Source: a virus. Taken from it: DNA of 26,144 bases. The translations under genes and the position numbers were made by a program. The DNA lies in the IMG/VR virus record IMGVR_UViG_3300025098_000246, positions 1 through 26,144 of that record. One strand, written 5' to 3'. Positions 13,658 through 20,357 of this stretch are shown in pieces (within the stretch, counting starts at the first letter, position 1; each line of letters opens with the position of its first letter). Under the pieces are notes generated by a model. That model searched no databases. It saw only the letters and a list, made by a program, of their open reading frames with translations, and was not told the origin of the DNA.

Positions 13658-14152
13658 ATGGATACAATACTATTATCAAAAAGTTGTGGTTCTATACTAC
13701 TCAAAGATAAACTAATAAGACCTAACATAAATGCAGAAGCTATAGTATCAGTGCTAATGTCATATGGATTACAGGATGAGACTAAGTACATATTAGATCT
13801 AGCACTATCAGATGTTGCAATTAAACCTAGAAGTATAGGCGACATTATAAAGTTTCCTCATGAAGTATATCCAGATAGATCTGTCAGGGCTAAAGTAAGT
13901 CAGTTAAAAGAGTATGGCTTAGAGAAAAATGGTTACTTGTTTGGACGTATATCTAAAAAGAATGCCAATGAGAACGGTAAAATTAACCGCCCATATCATA
14001 GGGTCATGTATATAGACATGCTTACTATTACAAATCCAGATAAGAATGTTGAGAGTAGAGAGGTGGTGTTCGCAGATGAACCTATTTTAATAGATAACTT
14101 AGAAATAAAAACAACAACTCTTAAATCAATACCATACTATGGCGCGCATTAG
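13658..14152 (+). CDS. Hypothetical protein
   Basis: A 164-residue protein I cannot assign. MDTILLSKSCG at 13658 is preferred: it has an A-rich leader (TTAAAACATATACA), while the 22-residue upstream extension covers a GC-rich hairpin and looks non-coding. Sequence features are helical LMSYGLQDETKYILDLALSD, a basic middle (RSVRAKVSQLKEYGLEKNGYLFGRISKKNANENG) reminiscent of nucleic-acid-binding proteins, and a beta-rich end. It overlaps the next gene by 14 bases. Confidence 0.55.
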   Translation: MDTILLSKSCGSILLKDKLIRPNINAEAIVSVLMSYGLQDETKYILDLALSDVAIKPRSIGDIIKFPHEVYPDRSVRAKVSQLKEYGLEKNGYLFGRISKKNANENGKINRPYHRVMYIDMLTITNPDKNVESREVVFADEPILIDNLEIKTTTLKSIPYYGAH

Positions 14153-14357
14153 TCCTGAATTATTAGATAAAGAATACATAACACATGTAGGAGTCAATTA
14201 CTTTCTAAGAAAAAAGTCTTCTGACTTTTGGGATGACATGAACAACAAGTATAAGTTCACAACAGATGAAGTCCCGGAGAGTGTGACTACAAGTGACCAC
14301 GCTGCAATGCAGTATATAAAAGAAAACTATACTAAAACAATTACAAATAAGAGATGA
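14139..14357 (+). CDS. Small hypothetical protein
   Basis: An unrecognised 72-residue polar protein (MARISPELLDKEYITHVGVN; later LRKKSSDFWDDMNNKYKF). Its ATG lies 14 bases inside the end of the preceding gene, indicating coupling. It has no membrane span, zinc motif or signal peptide. It is followed by a 116-base gap with a promoter-operator candidate. Confidence 0.5.
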   Translation: MARISPELLDKEYITHVGVNYFLRKKSSDFWDDMNNKYKFTTDEVPESVTTSDHAAMQYIKENYTKTITNKR

Positions 14358-14449
14358 TAAAGTAGAGAGTTAGCTATAGTACTGCAGTAAATCACATAAA
14401 AAAGTGTAACAAACATAATAGTTTTATACCATTGTAACTGATTATTATA

Positions 14450-14472
14450 TAAATTTGATTAGAATCTAATCA
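14450..14472 (+). promoter_or_regulatory. Candidate promoter -7 box overlapped by a 17-base palindrome (operator)
   Basis: TAAATTTG (14450-14457) fits the TAnnTTTG consensus, though no well-spaced TTG is found (nearest is 15 bases upstream). It overlaps the inverted repeat TGATTAG-AAT-CTAATCA at 14456-14472, which ends two bases before the ATG at 14474. A repressor or activator dimer there could block both transcription start and translation. A second palindrome, TACTGCAGTA, lies upstream at 14380-14389. Confidence 0.45.
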
Positions 14473-14473
14473 G

Positions 14474-14734
14474 ATGATTGTACAGTTACCATGCGGAAGA
14501 ATCATAGAGTGTTCGGTAGAAGCCTACCTTGAACTAGAAGACTATGATGTGCTTGAACTAAATGGAATTAGTACACCTTATACAAAAGAATACACAGATC
14601 CTTTTTACAATCAGTTTTCAAAAGCTTCAGCAAGAGCTGCTAAAGAAGATATAGAAAAGGAATATACTGATCTCTTTGATGAAGATGATCAAGACAAATT
14701 GGAAGACACATACTTCCATCCAGATGACGTATAG
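14474..14734 (+). CDS. Small acidic protein
   Basis: An 86-residue protein opening with MIVQLPCGRIIECSVEAYLELEDYD, a beginning that I recall from small conserved Bacteroidetes/crAss-like phage proteins of unknown function. The second half is helical and very acidic (AKEDIEKEYTDLFDEDDQDKLEDTYFHPDDV). Acidic tails can mimic DNA or engage a partner protein. The gene begins right after a palindromic operator candidate, so it is probably the first gene of a regulated unit leading into the acidic-tailed 202-aa protein. Confidence 0.6.
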   Translation: MIVQLPCGRIIECSVEAYLELEDYDVLELNGISTPYTKEYTDPFYNQFSKASARAAKEDIEKEYTDLFDEDDQDKLEDTYFHPDDV

Positions 14735-14778
14735 TCAACACAGCAATTTTTTTTATTAATTTTTAAAACTAACTTACT

Positions 14779-15387
14779 ATGTCTAACACAGTAACAATTA
14801 CCCCTGATTCTAACGGAAACATAATCAGACAATCAAGAAATCCTGAGATAGGATACATTGTATTAAAGCAAGAATCAAGTGAAGTTAAGCGCGGCTGGCT
14901 TAACAATAAAACAAGAACAGCCCTACTAAGAGGTAACATTGATGACCTCAAAGCACAGAAGTATAAGAAGAATTCTAAACTTCCTGGTAGAATAGTTGTA
15001 TTTGAAACAACAGAACCACTATCTACAATTGATCCTGAGAGAGGATTAAAGCGTGCAGGAGATGGCGGTATTATTTGCTGTACTGCAGATGGTGAGCCAA
15101 TTTATCGTGAGACTTATTGGGATCCATCAGGACAGGATGAGGATAATTTTATTCCACATGCTAATGGTGATCTTATTAGAGCAGCTAAGTCAGCAACACC
15201 TGAAGAACTTGCTAACTCGGATTCATTTGAACCAGACTTTTCATCTGCTCCAGGAGTGACAGAAGAAGATGAGGAAGAAGATACAACAGAAGAAGTATCT
15301 AATGAAACAGATGAGGATACAGACAATGAGTTTGAAGACGAGTTTGAGGATGAGTTTGAAGAAGAAGAGGAAACGTTTGAACTATAA
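14779..15387 (+). CDS. Conserved protein with long acidic tail
   Basis: This 202-residue protein has a globular N-terminal part (1-130), with RNPEIGYIVLKQ (20-31), GWLNNKTRTALLRGN (39-53) and LPGRIVVFETTEPL (68-81) suggesting strands of an OB- or SH3-like fold. The last ~45 residues are almost only Glu, Asp and Thr, with repeated EFEDE units. Acidic C-terminal tails are typical of SSB proteins and of proteins that recruit replication factors, but a second SSB candidate lies at 24480. It ends just before a strong terminator, so it may be made in large amounts. I consider a nucleic-acid-associated role likely but unproven. Confidence 0.55.
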   Translation: MSNTVTITPDSNGNIIRQSRNPEIGYIVLKQESSEVKRGWLNNKTRTALLRGNIDDLKAQKYKKNSKLPGRIVVFETTEPLSTIDPERGLKRAGDGGIICCTADGEPIYRETYWDPSGQDEDNFIPHANGDLIRAAKSATPEELANSDSFEPDFSSAPGVTEEDEEEDTTEEVSNETDEDTDNEFEDEFEDEFEEEEETFEL

Positions 15388-15412
15388 TAGTTTAAACTTT
15401 ATTTTATAATTT

Positions 15413-15439
15413 AAGGGTGGTATAACAGCCACCCTTTTT
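15413..15439 (+). terminator. Strong intrinsic terminator
   Basis: AAGGGTGG (15413-15420) pairs perfectly with CCACCCTT (15429-15436) around TATAACAG and continues into a T-run. The loop differs by one base from that of the 11813 terminator. It separates the acidic-tailed gene from the HNH/SNF2 unit. Confidence 0.9.
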
Positions 15440-15451
15440 AAATCAACAAAT

Positions 15452-15970
15452 ATGTTATCACAAAGCCAAAGAGAAATCTTAACCACACAAAAGAATATTG
15501 AATTATTAAAGAAAAGAGAAAGCCGTTATACATACTTAGGTATATTGGATGAGTATCAAACAGTAGTAGAACATGATCTATATCAGAGATTAGACTACAC
15601 AAAATTAAATCCAGCACAGCATTTTGCTTTTAAGCGTGTTTTACATGGTCTTAATATGTACAGCAAGGAGGAAGTAAATAAGATGCACTGGGATAAGAAG
15701 AGACGTATTATAAAGGTATGGAAGAGAGGTCAGCAGGTACTCAATGAATGGAAGCAAACTATTTCAAACAAGAGAGTTAATGCATACCTTGTAAAATGGT
15801 TTGATAAGACTGCATTCTTACAAGCAGTTCTTGATGTTCCTGTTACGGATTATCTTCCTGAGTATGATAATAAGTTATCACTTAAGAAAATGGGCATATA
15901 CTATGAGGATGTAATACTAAAGTTTATGTCAGTAGGTTTGCTACCTAAAAACTTTTTAGAGTTAAAATGA
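15452..15970 (+). CDS. Conserved hypothetical helical protein
   Basis: An unrecognised 172-residue, basic, largely helical protein (QREILTTQKNIELLKKRESR; HFAFKRVLHGLNMYSKEEVNKMHWDKKRRIIKVWKRGQQVL). The Lys/Arg-rich helix pattern in the middle could bind nucleic acid. The C-terminal part has DYLPEYDNKLSLKKMGI. Its stop overlaps the HNH protein start (ATGA-type overlap), and SNF2 helicase follows, so it probably serves DNA replication or repair. It starts 13 bases after the strong terminator, so it must have its own promoter or rely on read-through. Confidence 0.55.
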   Translation: MLSQSQREILTTQKNIELLKKRESRYTYLGILDEYQTVVEHDLYQRLDYTKLNPAQHFAFKRVLHGLNMYSKEEVNKMHWDKKRRIIKVWKRGQQVLNEWKQTISNKRVNAYLVKWFDKTAFLQAVLDVPVTDYLPEYDNKLSLKKMGIYYEDVILKFMSVGLLPKNFLELK

Positions 15971-16233
15971 AAAAAGTTTCAGATAAACAAGCACGTTTAA
16001 ACTTAGAGTATAGCAAGATAAGAAGAGACTTCTTAGCTGATAAGGAGATCTGCCATGCTAAACTACATTGTTGTACTCTAAAGACAACGGATGTGCATCA
16101 CATGAAAGGCCGTGGAAAGTATCTATTAGATACAAGTACATGGCTGCCCGTGTGCAGAAAGTGTCATATGTATATTGAGACACATCCAGAAGAAGCAAAA
16201 GAATTAGGATTTACAATATCAAGAAATGAGTAG
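15967..16233 (+). CDS. HNH-like zinc-finger endonuclease-type protein
   Basis: This 88-residue protein shows an HNH-type arrangement: Cys29, Cys35/36, TTDVHHMKGRG (40-50) with the catalytic-type His pair, LLDTSTWLPVCRKCH (53-67) with Cys63 and Cys66, and HMYIETHPEEAKELG (67-81) with the final His. The short lysine-rich N-terminus fits DNA binding. Small free-standing HNH proteins of this type are, from memory, common in marine Bacteroidetes phages beside helicase genes. It overlaps the preceding gene by four bases and the SNF2 helicase by eight, suggesting joint action in recombination or repair. Nuclease activity is inferred from the motif. Confidence 0.75.
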   Translation: MKKVSDKQARLNLEYSKIRRDFLADKEICHAKLHCCTLKTTDVHHMKGRGKYLLDTSTWLPVCRKCHMYIETHPEEAKELGFTISRNE

Positions 16234-17356
16234 AGAAACAATACAGAAAGAAGCATTAGATATAACAATGAAACACAAACGTTGTGGTCTAGGTATATCT
16301 ATGGGCGTTGGTAAGACTAGAATAGCATTACAACACCTTATAAAGAACTATCATCCAATGTTTAAATATCTAGTTGTAGTTCCAAAGAATTCTATAATAG
16401 ATTCATGGAATACTGAGATAGATAAAATGGTAGATCAATTTAAAGAGCTCTCTGATGAGAATTATGAAATAGATTTAGATCTTGTCAAACAGCAAATGCA
16501 GTTTGTTAACTATAGATCCATAAATAAACTTGACCCTAGTAGTTATAATATAGTATACTTGGATGAGTGTCATAACTTATTATACTCACATGAGGAGTTT
16601 CTTAGTAAGTATAGCAATGTGGTACTTGGCTTAACCGGTACACCACCTGTTAATAAAGGGTCAGAGAAATATAATATGGTTCAGAAGTATTGCCCTATAG
16701 TATACAACTTTACTGTTGACCAAGCCACTGATAATAAGATACTTAATGACTATAAGATTGTTATACATAAGCTTAACTTATCAGGAGTACCTTCCCTTAA
16801 GAAGAAGAATAAGAAAGGAGGTTATTGGTTTACATCAGAGCAAAAGGATTATACTTACTGCAATCAAAGATATAACACAGCTGTTACTGCAAAACAACAA
16901 CAGTTCGCTGCTATAATGAGGATGAGAGCATTGATGGAGTATAATACTAAAGAGGTATATGTAAAGTCTTTACTAAAGAATGCTACAAGAAAGACTATAG
17001 TGTTTGCAAACACACAAGCTCAAGCGGATAGAATATGTTCACATAGCTATCACAGTGGCAATAGTCAATCTGATTATAACCTTGAACTATTTAGTGATGG
17101 TAGAATTGATAGCCTATCCTGCGTACTTCAGCTAAGTGAGGGTGTGTCTATACCTAACTTAGAACAGGGTATCATCATGCACGCATATGGTAATGAACGT
17201 AAGACTGCACAAAGAATAGGTAGACTACTAAGACTATCTCCTCATAAGGTTGCAACATGTCATATACTTTGCTATGCTAATACAGTAGATGAGAAGTGGA
17301 TAGATAATGCATTGAAAACATTTGATGCATCTAAAATTGTAAATCATAAAGTATGA
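16226..17356 (+). CDS. SNF2-family (SF2) DNA helicase/translocase
   Basis: This 376-residue protein carries the SF2/SNF2 motif set: Walker A GISMGVGKT (23-31), motif Ia VVVPKNSIIDSW (50-61), DECH box YLDECHN (111-117), motif III GLTGTPP (135-141), a second RecA-like half with KTIVFANTQAQA (256-267), motif V-like LSEGVSIPN (303-311) and motif VI QRIGRLLR (329-336). It is compact, lacking large accessory domains. SNF2 helicases are hallmark genes of crAss-like phages, where they are thought to act in replication or transcription. It starts within the HNH gene end and overlaps the ClpS-like start (ATGA), so the three are in one operon. ATP-dependent double-strand DNA translocation is expected. 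Confidence 0.9.
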   Translation: MSRETIQKEALDITMKHKRCGLGISMGVGKTRIALQHLIKNYHPMFKYLVVVPKNSIIDSWNTEIDKMVDQFKELSDENYEIDLDLVKQQMQFVNYRSINKLDPSSYNIVYLDECHNLLYSHEEFLSKYSNVVLGLTGTPPVNKGSEKYNMVQKYCPIVYNFTVDQATDNKILNDYKIVIHKLNLSGVPSLKKKNKKGGYWFTSEQKDYTYCNQRYNTAVTAKQQQFAAIMRMRALMEYNTKEVYVKSLLKNATRKTIVFANTQAQADRICSHSYHSGNSQSDYNLELFSDGRIDSLSCVLQLSEGVSIPNLEQGIIMHAYGNERKTAQRIGRLLRLSPHKVATCHILCYANTVDEKWIDNALKTFDASKIVNHKV

Positions 17357-17625
17357 GTGAAACAAATGAACAACAAGACATTGATGAATTAATAAGAGAA
17401 CTAAACACAAGAAGCTTAGTTCTATATAATGATAATGATAACACGTTTGATTGGGTTATACATAATCTAATGACTATATGTGATCACACAATAATACAAG
17501 CGGAGCAATGTGCTCAGGTTGCAAATAGTAAAGGTAAGTGTAAAATAAAGTCAGGTGCTTATGAAGATCTAGAAATAATACAGACAGCTTTATCAGAAAA
17601 TAAACTAACAGTAGAAATACAATGA
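17353..17625 (+). CDS. ClpS-like protease adaptor
   Basis: This 90-residue protein aligns by eye with ClpS over residues 20-90: SLVLYNDNDNTFDWVIHNLM (ClpS: xxxLxNDDxxTxxxVxxxL), then HTIIQAEQCAQVANSKGKCKIKSGAYEDLEIIQTALSENKLTVEI. ClpS binds proteins carrying N-degron residues and delivers them to ClpAP-type unfoldases. The fold landmarks match well, but two N-degron pocket residues look changed relative to E. coli: the second Asp (Asp36) is Asn28 here, and the His66 position is Asn58. The protein may therefore have altered specificity, or block rather than help host ClpS. It overlaps the SNF2 gene by four bases (ATGA) and the next gene likewise. Confidence 0.75.
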   Translation: MSETNEQQDIDELIRELNTRSLVLYNDNDNTFDWVIHNLMTICDHTIIQAEQCAQVANSKGKCKIKSGAYEDLEIIQTALSENKLTVEIQ

Positions 17626-17864
17626 GAGTAGTATGCATAGATGACAAGAAGTTACCACCAGGTGCTGAGATTGTAAAGGGTAAAGAATATACCGTAGAGT
17701 CAGAGTTCATAAACAACTTTGACCAAAAGGTTTTCATTATAGCACAAATTAATAATGAGGGTAGAACTAGAATGGGTTTACCATGGAAGGGTTACAATGC
17801 TAAAAGATTTGCTGACGTTGTTCAGATTTCAACATCTGCATACGAGCATGCTTACGCAGAATAA
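17622..17864 (+). CDS. Small conserved phage protein, SH3-like beta fold
   Basis: An 80-residue beta-rich protein (MRVVCIDDKKLPPGAEIVKGKEYTVESEF; KVFIIAQINNEGRTRMGLPWKGYNAKRFADV). The pattern of strands with KGKEYTV and the end W-x-G-Y-x-A-x-R-F matches small SH3-like proteins that I recall in Bacteroidetes phages and their hosts, without known role. It overlaps the ClpS-like start by four bases (ATGA) and is the last gene before a short gap with the pyrimidine-rich repeat at 17872. Confidence 0.6.
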   Translation: MRVVCIDDKKLPPGAEIVKGKEYTVESEFINNFDQKVFIIAQINNEGRTRMGLPWKGYNAKRFADVVQISTSAYEHAYAE

Positions 17865-17871
17865 TCTCTTC

Positions 17872-17884
17872 TGTTCACTATGTC
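17872..17884 (+). repeat. 13-base repeat TGTTCACTATGTC, copy 2
   Basis: Exact match to 8287-8299 and 26124-26136. As at copy 1, it follows a gene end and is flanked by pyrimidine runs (TCTCTTC before, CTCTCTTCTCTTC after), so the similarity extends beyond the core. Confidence 0.6.
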
Positions 17885-17911
17885 CTCTCTTCTCTTCTTA
17901 ACAATATCAAT

Positions 17912-18001
17912 ATGACAAATATAGCAGACTGGATTAAATTCTGGGACAACTTTGATAGAGACCGGTATATAGCATACCTTATAGCAAAACAAAACAAGTA
18001 A
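17912..18001 (+). CDS. Very small hypothetical protein
   Basis: A 29-residue frame (MTNIADWIKFWDNFDRDRYI... ending KQNK) with a plausible A-rich leader and amphipathic Trp/Phe helix. It is followed after 18 bases by the signal-peptide gene. It may be real but is too short to judge from sequence alone. Confidence 0.35.
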   Translation: MTNIADWIKFWDNFDRDRYIAYLIAKQNK

Positions 18002-18019
18002 TTAAATTAAAAAAAAAGT

Positions 18020-18508
18020 ATGAAAAATTTATTATTAGGGTTAACACTATTATTATCAACATTATCCTATGCACAATGGGAAACATATGAATATAAGGAT
18101 GAGTTTGGTGATCCTACAGGAAATACATTTGAAGTATTTCAAGCAGTAGGCTTATTTAGTAATTCCGTAGCTATAAATGAGGATTGCGGATTTGTATTCA
18201 AACATGATGTAGGAGAAGCTTATACAGTCATTATATATCCTTATAATAGAACCAGCCATGAGAGGTTTGTAGAAGCAACGTTTCAGTTATTAAAGGTTAA
18301 GACTGCAAATGGTGTAAAAGAAGTAGAAGCATTTGTTTCTAGAAAAGGAGAGATATACTTTGGAAAAGATAACTACACAGCTTTACATAGTATTATATCA
18401 AGTCCAGGAGAGTATACAATACTTATGAATTATGAAAATGATTACTATGACTCTAAGTATATAGTTTCTTTCACTATAAAGAATGTTAAACCAAAACAAA
18501 AAAGATGA
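18020..18508 (+). CDS. Secreted protein with signal peptide
   Basis: A 162-residue protein starting with a clear signal peptide (MKNLLLGLTLLLSTLSYAQW; cleavage after Ala18). The mature part is beta-rich with few cysteines (one at about 56, NEDCGFVF). TYEYKDEFGDPTGNTFEVFQ follows the cleavage site, and a basic tail (KNVKPKQKR) closes it. Proteins opening QWE...DEFGD.TG are, from memory, found in Bacteroidetes phages and hosts with unknown role. It should reach the periplasm and, with the neighbouring membrane and lipoprotein genes, may change the envelope of the infected cell. Confidence 0.65.
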   Translation: MKNLLLGLTLLLSTLSYAQWETYEYKDEFGDPTGNTFEVFQAVGLFSNSVAINEDCGFVFKHDVGEAYTVIIYPYNRTSHERFVEATFQLLKVKTANGVKEVEAFVSRKGEIYFGKDNYTALHSIISSPGEYTILMNYENDYYDSKYIVSFTIKNVKPKQKR

Positions 18509-18711
18509 ATGAAGGATTATTAACAACAATTTTTATGTGGGCACTTGCTACAAGTGTTTACTTTTTAGGAAGATTAATGACATGGATGGTGTGCAAGCTT
18601 GCGCCTAAAAACACTTATAAAGATTTTACAAAAGCAGATATATTAAAAACTAATTTAATGATGGTTTTCAGCATCCTATTATGGGGTGTAGTATTTTATA
18701 ATTTAATTTAA
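18505..18711 (+). CDS. Small two-span membrane protein
   Basis: A 68-residue protein with spans at about 4-30 (LLTTIFMWALATSVYFLGRLMTWMVC) and 51-67 (LMMVFSILLWGVVFYNL), joined by a basic polar loop (KLAPKNTYKDFTKADILKTN). It overlaps the secreted-protein gene by four bases (ATGA). Early position suggests an envelope or superinfection-exclusion function, not lysis; this is inference. Confidence 0.55.
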   Translation: MNEGLLTTIFMWALATSVYFLGRLMTWMVCKLAPKNTYKDFTKADILKTNLMMVFSILLWGVVFYNLI

Positions 18712-18715
18712 ACTT

Positions 18716-18943
18716 ATGATTGAAGAGCAAATTATTAAACTATTAAGAGAAAATAGTATAGGTAAACAAACTGCTGTTATTGAATCAATGGACTTAGGTA
18801 TATATATTTGGAGAAAAAAAATTCAAGTAATAAAAAACTTCATGGATATTGAATTTGATGATTTAAGCAAAGATGAACAAGAATTACTTTTAAGTAATGT
18901 AGAAAAAAATAAATATAGCAAAAGCAAATCTTATCAGGGATGA
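18716..18943 (+). CDS. Small hypothetical protein
   Basis: A 75-residue helical protein with basic and acidic patches (MIEEQIIKLLRENSIGKQTAV; later FMDIEFDDLSKDEQELLLSNVEKNKY). No membrane span or metal motif. It starts five bases after the two-span protein and overlaps the lipoprotein-like gene by four bases, so it is part of the same envelope cluster although it looks cytoplasmic. Confidence 0.5.
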   Translation: MIEEQIIKLLRENSIGKQTAVIESMDLGIYIWRKKIQVIKNFMDIEFDDLSKDEQELLLSNVEKNKYSKSKSYQG

Positions 18944-19191
18944 ATAAAATATTATTAGTAGCACTCTTATTAGTAGGGTGTGGTAAACCAGGACAAGAAC
19001 TAACAAGAGCCGAGCTTGCAGAGCAAGAATGGGATAAAGCTGAGATGATTAATGTTAAATATTATAAGACTCCAGGTGATCCTAGATTTTTAGAAACTTT
19101 TGAAATGGATGGATATAAGTTTGTAATATTTTTTAATAATCGTGGTAGTGCTATGGTGGCAATACCTTTAAAAAACAAAGAAGATGAGTAA
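18940..19191 (+). CDS. Predicted lipoprotein
   Basis: An 83-residue protein with a typical lipoprotein signal: MNKILLVALLLVGCGKPG, lipobox LLVGC with Cys14 as the expected lipidated residue. The mature domain is about 70 residues, with a helical start (GQELTRAELAEQEWDKAEM) and a small beta part (GYKFVIFFNNRGSAMVAIPL). Small phage lipoproteins often block superinfection by binding receptors or injection machinery, for example T5 Llp. It overlaps both neighbours by 4-8 bases. Confidence 0.6.
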   Translation: MNKILLVALLLVGCGKPGQELTRAELAEQEWDKAEMINVKYYKTPGDPRFLETFEMDGYKFVIFFNNRGSAMVAIPLKNKEDE

Positions 19192-19324
19192 AGAAAAAAC
19201 AGTATCAGTATCAAAGAATGGAAAAATGAAGCAGGTTATAATACACACTGAAGGTAACGGTAAAAACCGTAAAGGTCAGCCGCGTATTATTTCACAAACT
19301 AAACATGTACCTAACAATGGGTAG
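19184..19324 (+). CDS. Small basic protein
   Basis: A 46-residue, very basic frame (MSKEKTVSVSKNGKMKQVIIH...GNGKNRKGQPRIISQTKHV). Its start overlaps the lipoprotein gene by eight bases and the zinc-ribbon gene follows at once. Possibly a small nucleic-acid-binding protein. Confidence 0.45.
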   Translation: MSKEKTVSVSKNGKMKQVIIHTEGNGKNRKGQPRIISQTKHVPNNG

Positions 19325-19325
19325 A

Positions 19326-19544
19326 ATGAGCGACTTACACATTGACATGATGAATGCAGGTTGGGAAGGTGAGCCCAATGAGTATCTTAAAATGAGAGCT
19401 AGACAACTAGAGCTTCAAGAGAGAGAAGAGTTATGTCCAAATTGTTTTACAGATAATTTAATATCTGAAGAAAACAATGAGGTAGTATGTGTTGAGTGTG
19501 GTTATGACTTTGTACGTGTTAATAAAGCATTAAGATTTAAATGA
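19326..19544 (+). CDS. Small zinc-ribbon protein
   Basis: A 72-residue protein with CPNC (37-40) and CVEC (55-58), a zinc-ribbon spacing of 14 residues. The N-terminal 36 residues are helical. I start it at MSDLHIDMM (19326), one base after the stop of the small basic gene; in-frame ATGs at 19317 and 19305 are alternatives. Zinc ribbons of this kind often bind nucleic acid or RNA polymerase. It overlaps the NinB-like gene by four bases. Confidence 0.6.
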   Translation: MSDLHIDMMNAGWEGEPNEYLKMRARQLELQEREELCPNCFTDNLISEENNEVVCVECGYDFVRVNKALRFK

Positions 19545-19924
19545 AAGATCAAATCTTTATAAAGGCCTTAGTAAAAGATGGGAAGCTTGACTTCCCTCTT
19601 AAGGCTAATAAAACAAGACTAGATAACTTTTTATCCAATTTACCGGATGGAGCTAGACTTGAGGTATTTATTGGTGCTACTACCAAGAAAGGTAGTAATG
19701 CTCAGTTAGCAAGACTTCATGCAATGATTAGAGAACTTGCTAATGATATAGGTTATACATTTGAAGAGATAAAACTTCAGGTAAAACGTAAAGCTGGCCT
19801 TTGTTTTACCAAGAATAATGTAGAGTATTGTAAATCATTTGCTGAATGTGATCACGCAGATTTAAACTTAGCAATACAAGCAGCTATAGAAATAGGAGAT
19901 TTTAATGGAATACAATTAAGATAA
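19541..19924 (+). CDS. Hypothetical protein, possibly NinB-like recombination protein
   Basis: A 127-residue protein. NAQLARLHAMIRELANDIGYTFEEIKLQVKRKAGL (53-87) resembles the helical core of lambda NinB (Orf) family proteins, and the end has a polar helix (SFAECDHADLNLAIQAAIEIGDFNGIQL). NinB/Orf proteins bind single-stranded DNA and help RecA-like recombination. The location before UDG, Sak4-like ATPase and SSB supports a recombination role. The resemblance is by eye only. Its 3' end overlaps the tail of the opposite-strand gene by nine bases. Confidence 0.4.
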   Translation: MKDQIFIKALVKDGKLDFPLKANKTRLDNFLSNLPDGARLEVFIGATTKKGSNAQLARLHAMIRELANDIGYTFEEIKLQVKRKAGLCFTKNNVEYCKSFAECDHADLNLAIQAAIEIGDFNGIQLR

Positions 19925-20335
19925 TTGTGATTCAATATCTTTATTAATTTTATCATTTATTTTACGCATTTCATCAGAGTCTCCTTCAAGGGAGGCTTTG
20001 AGTAGTGCGCTTATATCATCTTGAGCAACTGTAGCATTAACTTCTACGTTAGCCCCTTGAGCATATGCGGCTGCTTTAAACAATTCAATTAGTGAGTACA
20101 ATGTATAGAAGTGAAGTTCTGGTTGTGTAAATGGATTATTCTTAAGAGTACCTTCTGGATCTTCTATATACTTTTCAAACTTCTCTATCATTGGTTTAAT
20201 GTTACCGGGATTTTCCATCTTAGTCACATAGTCCATGAACACGGATTCAATTCCTGCTATATATGATGCGCTTAACTTTACGGTTAACTCTTTAGTAGGG
20301 TCATAGCTATTCTGTAACTTTACTCTCTCTGACAT
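19916..20335 (-). CDS. Lone minus-strand hypothetical protein inside the early block
   Basis: A 139-residue acidic helical protein read against all its neighbours. The start MSERVKLQNSYDPT at 20335 is preferred, because an upstream extension of 19 residues would run into the UDG gene and looks non-coding. It has two helical regions (KLSASYIAGIESVFMDYVTKM; LHFYTLYSLIELFKAAAYAQG) and an acidic C-terminus (EGDSDEMRKINDKINKDIES). Orientation matches the late genes, so it may be expressed late and could be a virion-associated or chaperone-like protein. Its 3' end overlaps the upstream plus-strand gene by nine bases. The function is unknown. Confidence 0.65.
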   Translation of the reverse strand: MSERVKLQNSYDPTKELTVKLSASYIAGIESVFMDYVTKMENPGNIKPMIEKFEKYIEDPEGTLKNNPFTQPELHFYTLYSLIELFKAAAYAQGANVEVNATVAQDDISALLKASLEGDSDEMRKINDKINKDIESQLS

Positions 20336-20342
20336 AATTAAA

Positions 20343-20357
20343 ATTTTAATAAAGATA
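20343..20357 (-). promoter_or_regulatory. Candidate promoter for the lone minus-strand gene
   Basis: On the minus strand TATCTTTA occurs at 20357-20350, the same box as at 21087. No clear TTG is found 20 bases upstream, so the -33 element is poor. It overlaps the UDG start codon, and the leader would be only about eight bases. Confidence 0.35.

Noticed and set aside
15053-15326. Frames on both strands across the acidic-tailed gene.
   Set aside because: They are shadows of the repetitive acidic coding sequence (Ser-rich on the opposite strand).
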